A stretch of 64,000 bases of DNA, taken from the NCBI RefSeq assembly GCF_024606225.1, contig NZ_JAGRPU010000020.1:52125-116124 (forward strand), written 5' to 3'. Under the pieces are notes generated by a model. It was not told where the DNA came from. It did no database searches and saw only the letters and a program-made list of their open reading frames with translations. Shown here piece after piece: positions 55,627-64,000 of the stretch. Position numbers and translations under genes: made by a program. This stretch comes from Endozoicomonas sp. ISHI1. GTDB taxonomy: Bacteria > Pseudomonadota > Gammaproteobacteria > Pseudomonadales > Endozoicomonadaceae. Numbering within the stretch: position 1 is the stretch's first letter; each line of letters starts with the position of its first letter.

Positions 55627-55682
55627 TTTGTTCATGACGAGTATTTCGAAATCAATGATGTCCTTCAATGGTTACGGCTAAC

Positions 55683-55770
55683 TATCCAAATGGAACTTTA
55701 GGTCTTTCTTAAGGTCATATTATTAAACACTTTCAATACAGTCCTTCAGATTGCAGTAGGGAGATTGACT
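55683..55770 (+). promoter_or_regulatory. Array leader 4
   Basis: 88-base leader with TATCCAAATGGAAC, CTTAAGGTCATATTATTAAA, TTTCAATACAGTCCTTCAG and GTAGGGAGATTGACT before ATG 55771. TATTAT could serve as a -10 box, but no good -35 is 16-18 bases upstream. It is almost identical to leader 5. Confidence 0.8.
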
Positions 55771-58700
55771 ATGGATGGTCAGATTGGTAAGGCAATAAAC
55801 AAACGCGCTCTTGGCAGTGAGATGCCTGATAGTGCCGTGCCAACCAAGGCCGCAAAGCTGGAATTACCGTCAAAAAAGAAGGTGGAAATCCGTGCTGAGC
55901 CAATCTCCAAACAAACGCTATCATCACCTCCGATTGCATCGCCTGATAAAGAGAGAGCCATATCCTCAACAGATTCCTCGCTCTCCGGGGTCTCCCATTC
56001 CTTCGATTTTCGTTTTGTCGCCAGTGATGATGAGGTTCGACAGCTTTTAGTGGCCGAGACCGGCGACGAAAATCGCGATGTCACGCTGATCTCCCATCCC
56101 GATGACCTCTCACAGGCTAATCTGGTGAGCCGGTTGAGTATTTCCGGCGATGGCCGCCACACTCTGCGTTCAGGCAAGCTCTTTGAAGGATCAAAACCAT
56201 TCACCCTGGTGATCGATATCCGCAAGCTCACCAGCGACGAACTGCCGAAATTTAACGATCTGCTGGACCCGGATAACCCCTGCCTATACGACAAAGTCAG
56301 TCAGAAGAAACGCCCCCTGGGAGAACATGTTGCTCTACTGGTTCTGGCAAACCCTGCACAGTTGGCATCGCTTGGTCAGTGTGATGACGCTGCGGGAGCC
56401 ACCGCACCTGGGGCTGATTTCTGGCGACGAATTAATCGACCGGGAAATACCTGGCAGTTCAATGCTCAGGCCAATAATGACCCATCGATGGCTATAGACA
56501 GAGCTCCTCCGTTAAAAGCTCCTCCGCTATTGGCTGAACTCCCCTGTGCCGAAAGTGCTATGGATGACGACAATACCGTTTTAATTGACTGCCATTTGCA
56601 CAACAACTGGCGACAGTTGCTGCTGGGCGGCCCCGGAGTGGATAAACAGGGGCGAATCCGGCACCTCCCCGGCAGGCTTGAGTCTTTGATGGCCGGACAA
56701 CGGGTGATTCTGAAAGGGGCCAACTGGAAAGATCTGGCCTTTGAACAGACGATTCGACAAATGCTGGCGCAAAAGTGTTTTGAGAGCAACGGAAAGATCT
56801 GTCCATTACCCGACGATGTTCAGTTTTATCAGATGTCAGTAGGCAATGACGAGCTTCGTTCACTGTTCCAAAGTCTGTCACAACCAGCTGACAAGGGACT
56901 TGATAAACCGCACACACCACGAAACCCGATCATCATTAACCAGAGTAATATTAGCGAATGGCTGAACCCGATTGCCATTGCACCGGGTGGCTATGCAATC
57001 CCTAACATCTGCCTGCTGGAACAAGTTCGGGCAGGTGATGCAGTCGTCGTGACTTCTCCGCTTAGCGAGGCGCTCTGGTTTTGTTTACTGGGCTCACTAC
57101 AGACGATTCGCGAGACGACCGGCCTGGAGCCCCCACTTCAGGTGGCTGATTCCGGACGACAACCGAAAGCGCTTGGATTAGCAGAAAACGATGAGCATCC
57201 AATCAGAGATCGTGTCGTCTTTAATACCGTCACTTATCAACAACCTGCCCAAGCCAGTCATTGGATAAACGATCAGCCGCAAGCATCTCTGGTCATTCAG
57301 GTCAATGAACAGACCGGCTTCAGTCAGCTGTTTGATAATATTCATATCAGCTCGGAACAAAAGGCGCATTTTGGACGACGTCAGAGCAAATTGCAGGAAG
57401 CATTAACCGCTGGCAAACCGGTTGTATTTCTGGGACTCGAGCGTAATCCGACACTTCAGCAGCTTCTGGAACCTCTGGTTGTCGGGCAACCTCTGTTGGT
57501 GAATGGCCAATTACAGACCTACCCGGAAGCTCATGTCACCCTGCTCTGGCCTGAGTTTACAAGAAGCCGGTCTTCCATATTTAATTCGATGGTTGCCATG
57601 GGTAAGCCGTGTCCTGAGGTCGATCTCTGGGCTATTAATGCCCTCAAACACGGAATCCCCCGGATTGAGCTGCCAGAACAAGCGCTTGATGAACTTTACG
57701 AAGCATTTAAAACCGTACCTCTCGACCTTTGTAACCCTCTGCCTGAAATGACCGAAGGGTTGTTGAATAATCTGATACTGGCTGCCCGGCGAGCACAGCA
57801 GGTTGACCAGTCCCCACAACTTTTACCCCGCCATTGGCGCAAGGCCATCCATAGCATCATCACCCATGGCACCCGGCAGAATCCGTCAGTGCGTGATTTT
57901 ATGAAAGTGGCTTGTTGGCGGTTACTGCCCGATGCTCATGAGAATCAGACCGCCTGGGTAGACCCGGATCAGTTAAATGACATTATCAGTAGTGCCCCAC
58001 GATTGGACAGAGCGTCTGTGGAGCAGCACCTTTGGCCACTGTTCAAAGCTTTTGACCCGGGCGTATTTAAGCCATTAGAGCTGTCCTATGAAAGTTCATT
58101 GCCATGGGAGGATCGAAAAGAAATTCTGGACAGGCTCTGCACCCTGATCGTGGCCAATGCGCCCGAACAACAACGACAGGCAATGGCGTATCAGTTGGCA
58201 GTCGATCCGGAGTCAACAGAGCTCTATCAATCCTTAGCCATCAGGCCTTCAAGACAGATTAAACGTTTGCAGGATGCACTGGCTTCTGGCTGGCAGTTGC
58301 CTTTGCCACCGGGGCAGACCAGATCCGATGCCATTCACTCTCTGGCCACCGATTGTTTTTACATCGCCAAAACAGCGAATTCCGACGCAGCAGGCATTGA
58401 GCACATAGAAAATCGACTGTCTGAATCGCTGGAATGGACGGGTTCCACCGACAAGCCCCTGTCAGCACTGGCTCATGATCTTTATCACGGCAAGGTGGGC
58501 CAGAAGGATCGTGAAAACCGTCGGTTATCCCGACTCCATGACCGGCTTGCGGACTCCCCCGTGATATTCCTGCAGGGTGAAACCGGCACTGGCAAAAGTT
58601 ACTTTTCCGCCAAACTGGCGAAAGCTTCAGGACCGGCTTCGGTCATTTCCCTTGGACCTTCCGACAGCGAACAGACCCTGATGAAACGCTGGCAGTGGCA

Positions 58701-61700
58701 AGAGCACGCCGATGGCGACCGCTCTATGGCGCAACAAAACCGGTTGCTGATGGAATGGGCCAAGACACCAGACGACAAAGACGGAGAATATGTCACCCTG
58801 ATCCTGGATGAAGCCAACCTGGCCAAAGCCGGATTGCTGACATCATTGAACGGCTTATGGGAACCGGAACCCTGCATTTACGTGAATGGTCATACCGTCA
58901 AGGTCAGCAAAAAACACCGGGTGATTCTTACCGGTAACCCGGATCACTACGCCGGGCGCCAGATGGACCCCGCCCTGAAAGAGAAATTGCCCAGAGCATA
59001 CTACCCCCGCCTGGACCGGGCTTTCCTTCGGGACAGAGTGGTGGAACCGGCTCTGGTCAGGCAGTTACAACGGCATCTGCCAGAACAGCAAATAGACGAC
59101 ATTGCACATATTGCCACCGAAAGTGTGATGACACTCTGGCGATATTACCAGGAACTGTTGCCAGAGCATGAGTTTACGCCCAGGGATTTAACGGATATCT
59201 GCAGCTGGGTGGGATGGTATCTGGATCGTGCGCTACCCATAAACGACAGTGTTACCGATAGACAAATGCACGGTTTGATCCAGCAAAGTTTTCGGGACGT
59301 ACTGGGTGCCGAAATCAGTGACACCCATCAGGATGCCCTGTCAGCACTGGAAATCTGGTTTGCTGCCCGTTACGAACCGGACAACACCCTGAGCGACAAA
59401 GTTCATCACCAAACCACCCTGCATCATATACAGCAGGCCTTCAAAACATTCACCCAACAAACCCGACCCGACTTTGATACCTCCGGATCGGCAGTCTCTG
59501 AGCTGGTGCAACGGCTGGGACAGGATTTAAGCCGTTGTCAGCAGGCTTATCATCTCAACAGGAAACACGGCGGTCGTCAAGCAACACTGATTGAAGGCCC
59601 CGCCGGGCGTGGTAAAGATGCCACGCTGAACCTGGTGGTTAAAACTGTCAAACGGCAGGCTGAAGAACGGGGAGAATCGACGCCAGAGGTCTTTCCCCTG
59701 AATGCCTGTGATTGTTCCTGGGACAAAGTGTGTGAAAAGATCCAGACAGCAAAAGTGCATGGCGGCATCGTGGTGATCTCGGAAATGAATCTGATCGACA
59801 GCCAACATCTGGAAGGTGAGCTGAATGATATTCTGGCCGGTGACGCCCACCCGGGCTTCCATCTGTTTGCCACCATCAACCCACCGGAGTACAGCGGGCG
59901 AAAACCTTTATCACCGGCGCTGAAAGGACGTTTCCGACATTTGCCGATCCGGCAGTATAACCCGGCAGAATTGCAGACCATTGCTGAGAAAGTGTTACCA
60001 CAGACCCCGGAAGGGAAAATCATGGCTAAAAAGCTGACAGAAGCACATTGTCGATTAAGGACTTACCTGCAACAAAAAAACCTGCCGTTGCAACCGACCA
60101 GTCTTGATTTACAGAATGTGGCCAGGGCCGTTATCAGAGCAGGGGATTTTACTGAAAACGGACTTCGTCAATGCCTCAATCGGCACTACCGGCTTTATCT
60201 GATGGCCACCAACCTGTCACTGGAGGAACTGCCAGAGCCACCGGCTCTTGCGGTGGGTAACGGAGCGCTTGATCCTGAAATGAGCCAATGGTTCTACCAA
60301 ACGGTATCCGGCATTAATCGCCCGTGGTTTATACGACACAGTGATCGCGACAGTATTGATGAAAAACACCATGAGATTTGTATTAAAACTCGTCTGGATA
60401 AAGAAGAAGCCAAAACAGAAATCATCACGAAGTTGGCTCAGGCCAGGTGGCAGAAATCCGGTCTTCCCCAGAAGCCGGATGAGTCGGACGATATATTCAT
60501 CCGGGCACTGTACCGACACTGGCAGCACAGCTGGTTTAACCGTCATTTTGGCCAGACGACCGTGGACGCCAATAGCGTATTTCCCATGACGGATGAAGAG
60601 GAACAAACGCTGAATATGCCGACTTCCCAGCCTTATCTCCGGGAGGCTGATCAACGGATAAGCGCATGGAATTCCAATGCCGTCCAGTTATGGCCTGGGT
60701 TTTGGTATCAGATAAGCGGTCTGCCGAACCATTGGGTTGGCGATGATATTAACAAAGCGCTGGCTGTGGACGGTGATAACGCTCCTGAACCATACAATCC
60801 TGAAGTCCTCGAGAAAGAGGCTCCGGCATTGGACCGGAGCACGAACTTTGAGGCCCGGAAGGTTACAGAGTCCGGGGATCATATAATTTTTGATACGTAT
60901 GAGGATATTTCCCATATGTATCGGTGCTCAGTACTGGATATTTATGTGACTGCTGAGGGTCATATCAAATCGATCAATCTTAAGGATATACACATCAGGG
61001 GGGTCGAAACCCTCATGCCTGACCGGTTACCCGGACGTGACCAGACATTGACATTAGCCAGCGATCAAACGCTGGGAACCCTGGACGTGTCATCGGACAA
61101 CGGTCAATATGCATTGCCCAGCCTGAAGGCTAACGATTATATCGTGGCCCTGCGTACAGAACCCGATTTGCGATTTACCCTGGTCAGGGACAACTATACC
61201 GGGCTTCACACACTGTCTATTCCTGAGGCCAAAGCCAACCAGACTATTAAAGTGACTTATGTCGTAGAACCGAGAGAGCCGGGCAAAGAAACACGTGTTA
61301 AACAAACCCGACCTGCAACAGATTTGGACACCTACTGTTCAGAAGGCATGAAAAAAGTACTGAACAAAGTGTTTACGACCATTGACCAACAACGCTCAGC
61401 CAAAGTACGGGAGCTTTTGCAGGCCATAAAAGACGCTAAAGACACTGATCAACGAATCAAAGCGATCAAGGCGTATTGCGAACAGTTTTCCGGTAAGGCT
61501 AAACCAAAGCGCCATGCCAATTTCTTTGAATTTCTGGTAACACGGCGGCAGGGTAGCTGTCGTCATCGTGTGCCTGTTTTTATTGCTTTTTGTCGTTATT
61601 TCGGGATTCCATGTCGGCAGGTCGAGAGCTTTGTCCACCGCTTTGCTGAGTATTCCGGGGATGGAGGGCAAACCTGGGAATCAGTGGATTTAAGTGGGGC

Positions 61701-63195
61701 ACCTGTAGTGACAGTAAAAACGACTAGTGATTTCCAGCCCAACATAAAGATCGAAGACTCCATGGCTAAGTCAAAGAAGATCAAGGCTCTCCTGAAGGAT
61801 TTCCTGAAAGGTGCTGATTTAACACAACAACAAACTCTGGCTAAAGCGTGTGGCGTGAGCCCGGAGAAACTGAACAAAGCCCTTGAGACAAACAGTGCAT
61901 TACCGGAAATTAATCTAAATATTTCCAAAATAGTCAAGAACCTATGGGAGGAAAACAATTTAAGCAGTTTTTCCGTGGGCGTCTCATTACTGGTGTTGCT
62001 TGAGACAAAAGAATTGACCAAGGACGAGATATTATTGCTCAGTATTACGACTGATATAGGTGGGAATGTCTCTGAACCAATGTCAGAGGCAGTAAGAAAA
62101 ATAGTGTCAAACAACGATGAAGATCAAATCATTGAACAACTTAAGTTACTTCATTCAAAAATGATTCTTCAGGCCGGAACAAGCACTGCCCTCTGGTTGA
62201 ATTCAATGGTGGATATACTGAAAGGCAGTGACTTAACTAAACCTTCGGTTATTCACTTTGCCAGCGAAGCCCTGAAATTGGATTGGCTGGATCCACCGTC
62301 GACCGATGATTTGAATAGGGTCAAGATCGATGAGTATCACCGGCTATTGGTAAGCTTGGAAGCTGTTGATGAACTGAAAGTTAAAGCAGCCCACTGCCTG
62401 AAAAAGTGGTACAAGGAATATTTGTCCAAGGAAAAAGATGGCCATATATGGTTGTTATCTTGTGCACACTACCAAGAGGAAGAAAGTAGTACCATGTTTG
62501 TCACTCATGGTCATGATGGGTTTTCGCCATTTCTTAAAAGTGCAATAGCCTGCTTATCTTTACAGACTTCCTGGTCGGACGAACCTGAGGGCATTCCAAA
62601 TATAGAGCGAATGCTGGTGCAGCAGCCTGCGTTCAGGAAGTTAAACTCAGGCAGGGCGAGCCACCGACCGGTGATTATCCTGGGGCAACCTGCCTGGGAC
62701 AGCACAGTGATTAACGAACAAGCCGACGCTCTGTTTCAACGAAAAGTTGAGAACAGCCCTGACCTGAAGCTGTTATTGGAAAAAATCAAATTGAAGTCCT
62801 CTGAGGTGTCCTCGGAGGATCAAAGGCGTTTAGATGATTTAAGAGACAAATACCAGCAAGCGATTCAGCAGGCCTTCAGTTATTACCTGTATGAAGTAAC
62901 ACACTCAAAGGGCAGTAGTTTAACGTATTGTTGGGCTGAAGCTTCCATGTGGAAGTCCAAAATGAAAAATTTCTATGGCTCTCATGAGCCATCCTCACCA
63001 GAAAAGTTGTTTGACATGATGTCTCATATTAATAGCTCTTTATCGTTTCAGAATTCTATTAATGATGCTTACTTACGGGAGGTACACAATGCCAGTAACG
63101 CTCTGGTGCTCAAATCCCGTGAGCTGACAAAAATTGCCGAAGAGTTTTTGAGCAGTATGAATTTGAATTCGATTTATGACGCATTGGATGCGTGA
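55771..63195 (+). CDS. Giant two-AAA+/transglutaminase-like protein, copy 4
   Basis: 2474 residues. The N-terminal motif reads PTKAAKLEL and is no longer strongly basic; PSKKKVEI follows. AAA+ module 1: GETGTGKS (about 935), LILDEAN (about 1011), LTGNPDHYAGR. AAA+ module 2: EGPAGRGKDA (about 1273), VVISEMN (about 1336), TINPPEYSGRK and LKGRFRHLPI. Transglutaminase-like triad: GSCRHRVP (about 1930), VHRFAEY (about 1954), VDLSGA (about 1971). The C-terminal region has diverged most from the other copies while AAA+ segments stay almost identical. It ends in LNSIYDALDA, like the ends of copies 1-3. No signal peptide or membrane segment. Function unknown. Confidence 0.85.
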   Translation: MDGQIGKAINKRALGSEMPDSAVPTKAAKLELPSKKKVEIRAEPISKQTLSSPPIASPDKERAISSTDSSLSGVSHSFDFRFVASDDEVRQLLVAETGDENRDVTLISHPDDLSQANLVSRLSISGDGRHTLRSGKLFEGSKPFTLVIDIRKLTSDELPKFNDLLDPDNPCLYDKVSQKKRPLGEHVALLVLANPAQLASLGQCDDAAGATAPGADFWRRINRPGNTWQFNAQANNDPSMAIDRAPPLKAPPLLAELPCAESAMDDDNTVLIDCHLHNNWRQLLLGGPGVDKQGRIRHLPGRLESLMAGQRVILKGANWKDLAFEQTIRQMLAQKCFESNGKICPLPDDVQFYQMSVGNDELRSLFQSLSQPADKGLDKPHTPRNPIIINQSNISEWLNPIAIAPGGYAIPNICLLEQVRAGDAVVVTSPLSEALWFCLLGSLQTIRETTGLEPPLQVADSGRQPKALGLAENDEHPIRDRVVFNTVTYQQPAQASHWINDQPQASLVIQVNEQTGFSQLFDNIHISSEQKAHFGRRQSKLQEALTAGKPVVFLGLERNPTLQQLLEPLVVGQPLLVNGQLQTYPEAHVTLLWPEFTRSRSSIFNSMVAMGKPCPEVDLWAINALKHGIPRIELPEQALDELYEAFKTVPLDLCNPLPEMTEGLLNNLILAARRAQQVDQSPQLLPRHWRKAIHSIITHGTRQNPSVRDFMKVACWRLLPDAHENQTAWVDPDQLNDIISSAPRLDRASVEQHLWPLFKAFDPGVFKPLELSYESSLPWEDRKEILDRLCTLIVANAPEQQRQAMAYQLAVDPESTELYQSLAIRPSRQIKRLQDALASGWQLPLPPGQTRSDAIHSLATDCFYIAKTANSDAAGIEHIENRLSESLEWTGSTDKPLSALAHDLYHGKVGQKDRENRRLSRLHDRLADSPVIFLQGETGTGKSYFSAKLAKASGPASVISLGPSDSEQTLMKRWQWQEHADGDRSMAQQNRLLMEWAKTPDDKDGEYVTLILDEANLAKAGLLTSLNGLWEPEPCIYVNGHTVKVSKKHRVILTGNPDHYAGRQMDPALKEKLPRAYYPRLDRAFLRDRVVEPALVRQLQRHLPEQQIDDIAHIATESVMTLWRYYQELLPEHEFTPRDLTDICSWVGWYLDRALPINDSVTDRQMHGLIQQSFRDVLGAEISDTHQDALSALEIWFAARYEPDNTLSDKVHHQTTLHHIQQAFKTFTQQTRPDFDTSGSAVSELVQRLGQDLSRCQQAYHLNRKHGGRQATLIEGPAGRGKDATLNLVVKTVKRQAEERGESTPEVFPLNACDCSWDKVCEKIQTAKVHGGIVVISEMNLIDSQHLEGELNDILAGDAHPGFHLFATINPPEYSGRKPLSPALKGRFRHLPIRQYNPAELQTIAEKVLPQTPEGKIMAKKLTEAHCRLRTYLQQKNLPLQPTSLDLQNVARAVIRAGDFTENGLRQCLNRHYRLYLMATNLSLEELPEPPALAVGNGALDPEMSQWFYQTVSGINRPWFIRHSDRDSIDEKHHEICIKTRLDKEEAKTEIITKLAQARWQKSGLPQKPDESDDIFIRALYRHWQHSWFNRHFGQTTVDANSVFPMTDEEEQTLNMPTSQPYLREADQRISAWNSNAVQLWPGFWYQISGLPNHWVGDDINKALAVDGDNAPEPYNPEVLEKEAPALDRSTNFEARKVTESGDHIIFDTYEDISHMYRCSVLDIYVTAEGHIKSINLKDIHIRGVETLMPDRLPGRDQTLTLASDQTLGTLDVSSDNGQYALPSLKANDYIVALRTEPDLRFTLVRDNYTGLHTLSIPEAKANQTIKVTYVVEPREPGKETRVKQTRPATDLDTYCSEGMKKVLNKVFTTIDQQRSAKVRELLQAIKDAKDTDQRIKAIKAYCEQFSGKAKPKRHANFFEFLVTRRQGSCRHRVPVFIAFCRYFGIPCRQVESFVHRFAEYSGDGGQTWESVDLSGAPVVTVKTTSDFQPNIKIEDSMAKSKKIKALLKDFLKGADLTQQQTLAKACGVSPEKLNKALETNSALPEINLNISKIVKNLWEENNLSSFSVGVSLLVLLETKELTKDEILLLSITTDIGGNVSEPMSEAVRKIVSNNDEDQIIEQLKLLHSKMILQAGTSTALWLNSMVDILKGSDLTKPSVIHFASEALKLDWLDPPSTDDLNRVKIDEYHRLLVSLEAVDELKVKAAHCLKKWYKEYLSKEKDGHIWLLSCAHYQEEESSTMFVTHGHDGFSPFLKSAIACLSLQTSWSDEPEGIPNIERMLVQQPAFRKLNSGRASHRPVIILGQPAWDSTVINEQADALFQRKVENSPDLKLLLEKIKLKSSEVSSEDQRRLDDLRDKYQQAIQQAFSYYLYEVTHSKGSSLTYCWAEASMWKSKMKNFYGSHEPSSPEKLFDMMSHINSSLSFQNSINDAYLREVHNASNALVLKSRELTKIAEEFLSSMNLNSIYDALDA

Positions 63196-63257
63196 TAACC
63201 ATTGGGTCATGATGAGCTTTTCGAGATCGGTGATTTCCTTCAATGATTCCGGCTAAC

Positions 63258-63345
63258 CATCCAAATGAAACTTTAGGTCTTTCTTAAGGTCATATTATTA
63301 AACACTTTCAATACAGTCCTTCAGATTGCAGTAGGGAGATTGACT
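63258..63345 (+). promoter_or_regulatory. Array leader 5
   Basis: 88-base leader almost identical to leader 4 (two differences seen, both at its 5' end), ending GTAGGGAGATTGACT before ATG 63346. Confidence 0.8.
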
Positions 63346-64000
63346 ATGGATGGTCAGATTGGTAAGGCAATAAACAAACGCGCTCTTGGCAGCGAGATGC
63401 CTGATAGCGCCGTGCCAACCAAGGTCGCAAAACTGGAATTACCGTCAAAAAAGAAGGTGGAAATCCGTGCTGAGCCAATCTCCAAACAAACGCTATCATC
63501 ACCTCCGATGGCATCGCCTGATAAAGAGAGAGCCGTATCCTCAACAGATTCCTCGCTCTCCGGGGTCTCCCATTCCTTCGATTTTCGTTTTGTCGCCAAT
63601 GATGATGAGGTTCGACAGCTTTTAGTGGCCGAGACCGGCGACGAAAATCGCGATGTCACGCTGATCTCCCACCCTGATGACCTCTCACAGGCTAATCTGG
63701 TGAGCCGGTTGAGCATTTCCGGCGATGGCCGTCACACTCTGCGTTCAGGAAAGCTCTTTAAAGGATCAAAACCATTCACTCTGGTGATCGATGTCCGCAA
63801 GCTAACCAGTGAGGCGCTGCCCAAATTTAACGATTTACTGGACCCGGATAATCCCTGTCTGTACGACAAAGTCAGCCAGCAGAAACGTCCTCTGGGCAGG
63901 CATGTTTCACTGTTGGTCTTGGCTGACCCTGCGCAGTTGGCATCGGTTGGCCCGTGTGATGACGCCCCCGGTGCTGATTTCTGGCGGCGAATTAATCGAC
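63346..64000 (+). CDS. Giant AAA+/transglutaminase-like protein, copy 5, 3' end missing
   Basis: The first 218 codons of a fifth copy; the window ends inside the gene. The N-terminus is nearly identical to copy 4 (MDGQIGKAINKRALGSEMPD shared), with occasional substitutions, so copies 4 and 5 come from the most recent duplication. At the 15-bp repeat site it has no complete unit (DDAPGADFWRRIN). The AAA+ and transglutaminase-like parts would lie beyond the right edge; their presence is inferred from the other copies. Confidence 0.85.
   Translation, partial: MDGQIGKAINKRALGSEMPDSAVPTKVAKLELPSKKKVEIRAEPISKQTLSSPPMASPDKERAVSSTDSSLSGVSHSFDFRFVANDDEVRQLLVAETGDENRDVTLISHPDDLSQANLVSRLSISGDGRHTLRSGKLFKGSKPFTLVIDVRKLTSEALPKFNDLLDPDNPCLYDKVSQQKRPLGRHVSLLVLADPAQLASVGPCDDAPGADFWRRINR

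Larger units (their letters stand above)
32516..64000 (+). repeat. Head-to-tail array of giant AAA+/transglutaminase genes
   Basis: Five consecutive units of about 7.5-7.7 kb. Each has a conserved 88-92 bp leader, one giant gene and a short 3' spacer with recurring TTCGA...TCCTTCAAT sequence. Starts are at 32604, 40275, 47953, 55771 and 63346. Unit 5 runs off the right edge. The spacers are 130-150 bases with no other gene. Confidence 0.95.

Overview
The window reads as chromosome from a marine, host-associated gammaproteobacterium, most like Endozoicomonas or a relative in the Oceanospirillales. This rests on Enterobacteria/Pseudomonas-type housekeeping genes (trmL, secB-grxC-yibN, gpmI, envC, ctpA, focA, parE) lying beside very large, eukaryote-flavoured and secreted proteins. 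The species is inferred; no rRNA or other marker gene is present.

Layout. 1-4.2 kb (minus strand): a chaperone-usher pilus operon with a pilin-like subunit, a CS1/TcfC-type usher and the start of a tip-like subunit cut by the left edge; no chaperone is visible. 4.6-6.4 kb: a ParD antitoxin remnant, a 345-residue protein weakly like a mitochondrial carrier, and a 42-residue membrane peptide. 6.5-24.2 kb: core genes. The common gpmI-envC-ctpA neighbourhood is interrupted by fklB, two tandem paralogues of an unknown exported protein, and rnz. A broken copy of the rnz 3' end lies between the two paralogues and shows how they were duplicated. Then come focA, an organophosphate:phosphate antiporter and parE. 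24.2-25.4 kb: a HigBA toxin-antitoxin pair and an IS630-type transposase remnant.

25.4-32.2 kb (minus strand): two large exported proteins of unknown function. The upstream one (800 aa) carries motifs of the amidoligase (COOH-NH2 ligase) superfamily. The downstream one (about 1315 aa) has a nucleotidyltransferase-like motif followed by a coiled coil of about 200 residues. A frameshifted remnant of an XRE/ImmA-IrrE-type regulator lies antisense between them.

32.5-64.0 kb (plus strand): the most striking part is a head-to-tail array of at least five paralogous giant genes (four complete at about 2470-2560 codons, the fifth cut by the right edge). Each has a conserved 88-92 bp leader, a long N-terminal region, two AAA+ modules (one canonical, one with altered Walker motifs) and a transglutaminase-like Cys-His-Asp domain followed by a variable C-terminal region. 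The first two copies carry a basic motif near the N-terminus that closely resembles the c-Myc nuclear localisation signal. Copy-number differences in a 15-bp coding repeat, a 38-codon duplication and near-identity of the starts of copies 4 and 5 indicate an array that is still expanding and recombining. I know of no described system with this architecture. A role against or within the eukaryotic host, or in inter-bacterial conflict, is inference only.
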